DNA of 64,000 nucleotides from Microbulbifer sp. HZ11 (lineage in GTDB: Bacteria > Pseudomonadota > Gammaproteobacteria > Pseudomonadales > Cellvibrionaceae), in assembly GCF_000708675.1 (NCBI RefSeq), contig NZ_JELR01000005.1, positions 186,001-250,000 on the forward strand. The letters run 5' to 3'. The position numbers were made by a program, and so were the translations under genes. Positions within the stretch are counted from its first letter, which is position 1, and every line of letters starts with the position of its first letter. Below are positions 62,781 through 64,000 of the stretch, piece by piece. Below the pieces are notes generated by a model. The model saw nothing but the letters and a program-made list of their open reading frames with translations. It did not search any database and was not told the DNA's origin.

Positions 62781-63593
62781 TCAGCTGAATTCGCCGGAGA
62801 TATATTCCTTGGTCAGGGTCTGCTGCGGATTCTCAAATACCTGCTCGGTATTACCCATCTCGACCAGATAGCCGGTGCGTCCGCCCTGGGAGATATCCAC
62901 AGAGAAGAATGCCGTGTTGTCCGCCACGCGCATGGCCTGCTGCATATTGTGGGTAACAATGGCGACGGTGTAGCGGTTTTTCAGTTCGAGCATCAGCTCT
63001 TCGATCTGGCGAGTGGCGATGGGGTCAAGAGCAGAGCAGGGCTCGTCCATCAACAGCACCTCCGGCTCCGAGGCAATGGCGCGGGCAATGCACAGGCGCT
63101 GTTGCTGTCCACCGGACAGCGATAGACCGCTGGCCTTCAGTTTGTCCTTCACCTCATCCCACAGGGCCGCGCGCTTCAGTGCCTTCTCGACCTTCTTGTC
63201 CATGTCCCCCTTGAACTTGTTCAGCTTGAGACCGAAGGCCACATTTTCGTAAATACTCATGGAGAAAGGGTTCGGCTGCTGAAACACCATGCCGATATAG
63301 CGGCGTACCACCACCGGATCGACATCCTTGGCATAAATATCCTGACCGTGATAGCGCACCTGGCCTTCAAAGCGGAATGTCTGAATCAGGTCGTTCATCC
63401 GGTTCAGGCAGCGCAACACCGTGCTTTTGCCGCAGCCAGAGGGTCCGATAAAGCCGGTAATCTTTTTTTGCTCAATGGGGATTTTGCTGTCCCGCACGGC
63501 GAGAAAGTCACCGTAGTGAATTTTGTCGATCTGGCAATCGATAACGGTTTCCGAGGGCGCCGTGTCGGCGGCTTGACTGCGAGGTAGGCTCAT
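62781..63593 (-). CDS. pstB: Phosphate ABC transporter ATP-binding protein
   Basis: 270 residues from ATG 63593 with CGGAA upstream; the frame is open to 63683 inside pstA. Walker [13 protein letters not shown], the PstB-specific LNRMNDLI, signature [14 protein letters not shown], Walker [14 protein letters not shown] and switch THNMQQA. It drives high-affinity phosphate uptake. It directly follows pstA (8-base gap), in the usual order pstSCAB. The upstream genes are outside the window. Confidence 0.97.
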   Translation of the reverse strand: MSLPRSQAADTAPSETVIDCQIDKIHYGDFLAVRDSKIPIEQKKITGFIGPSGCGKSTVLRCLNRMNDLIQTFRFEGQVRYHGQDIYAKDVDPVVVRRYIGMVFQQPNPFSMSIYENVAFGLKLNKFKGDMDKKVEKALKRAALWDEVKDKLKASGLSLSGGQQQRLCIARAIASEPEVLLMDEPCSALDPIATRQIEELMLELKNRYTVAIVTHNMQQAMRVADNTAFFSVDISQGGRTGYLVEMGNTEQVFENPQQTLTKEYISGEFS

Positions 63594-63601
63594 TTCCGTG
63601 C

Positions 63602-64000
63602 TCAGTTTTTCTTGCGGCTGATTGCGCGGGCAAATAAATTGAAAATCAATACGATGATCACCAGTACCAGTGACGCGGTCCACGCCAGCTCGATCTGGTT
63701 GTCAAAGGGCATTCCCGAAAAGTTGTAGATCAGCACCGACAGTGAGGCGGTGGGTTCATTCATATGGGAAAGGTAATAGTTGCTGAACAGGGCGGTAAAC
63801 AGTAGCGGCGCTGACTCGCCGGCTGCGCCGGCCACTGCCAGCATGACGCCGGTCATGATGCCGGGCAGCGCCGTGGGCAGGGTAATTTTCCACATCACCT
63901 GTGTGGGGGTGCAGCCCATACCATAGGCGGCGTCGGTCATGCGTTTGGGGACCTGGCCGAGGGCTTCTTCGGCGGCGATGATAATGGTGGGCAGCATCAG
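63602..64000 (-). CDS. pstA: Phosphate ABC transporter permease PstA, C-terminal part
   Basis: The last ~132 residues; the gene enters from the right edge of the window. The permease EAA loop is visible ([24 protein letters not shown]), followed by [18 protein letters not shown] and two more membrane segments. The end [13 protein letters not shown] is cytoplasmic. It forms the channel with PstC and PstB. Confidence 0.95.
   Translation of the reverse strand: MMLPTIIIAAEEALGQVPKRMTDAAYGMGCTPTQVMWKITLPTALPGIMTGVMLAVAGAAGESAPLLFTALFSNYYLSHMNEPTASLSVLIYNFSGMPFDNQIELAWTASLVLVIIVLIFNLFARAISRKKN

Overview
The window is GC-rich chromosomal DNA from a Gram-negative gammaproteobacterium. Long poly-serine linkers, family 2 carbohydrate-binding modules, several TonB-dependent receptors and a marine-type polysaccharide and sugar-acid locus point to the Cellvibrionales, most like Microbulbifer or Cellvibrio. 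That assignment is an inference from protein character; no rRNA gene is present.

Layout. 1-2.6 kb: end of an SLC13-type permease, an inverted-repeat element, a CBS-domain protein and an MvaT/H-NS-like silencer. 2.8-6.9 kb: a repeat-rich lipoprotein and a TonB receptor, convergent. 7.1-19.3 kb: a sugar-acid utilisation locus. It holds a sodium:solute symporter, KDPGal aldolase and KDGal kinase on the minus strand, divergent from a DapA-family enzyme, an enolase-superfamily dehydratase, an IclR regulator and an SDR. A Xanthomonas/Caulobacter-type TonB receptor and a secreted beta-propeller/ricin-domain protein (possibly a polysaccharide lyase) follow. A shared ATAGCAAC motif sits in the intergenic regions and suggests one regulon. 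19.5-30.3 kb: two flavoprotein oxidoreductases, a 21-bp minisatellite, a giant AsmA/DUF748-like protein with about twelve two-cysteine repeats, and aconitase.

30.3-37.0 kb is a plasticity zone. It has a TonB-receptor remnant, a small cluster of integron-type gene cassettes with two well-formed attC sites and no integrase in view, a first SelO paralogue, and a decayed photolyase-related gene. 37.0-43.1 kb: FetAB-like exporter, DUF2214 protein, azoreductase, LysR regulator and ParC.

43.1-50.9 kb is a three-gene secreted redox operon: CBM2-PQQ dehydrogenase-CBM2-cytochrome c-DUF1592 fusion, DUF1552 Tat protein, DUF1566 lipoprotein. It is flanked by a decayed copy and an intact copy of the same DUF2147 gene in the same orientation.

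51-64 kb is housekeeping: second SelO overlapping ppx, divergent ppk1, aceK, marC, a YbaL-type antiporter, msrPQ, and pstB with partial pstA.

The strongest candidates for undescribed biology are the cassette cluster and its coiled-coil membrane protein, the giant cysteine-repeat protein, and the CBM2/PQQ/cytochrome/DUF1592 fusion operon. No tRNA, rRNA, CRISPR array, insertion sequence or prophage was recognised.
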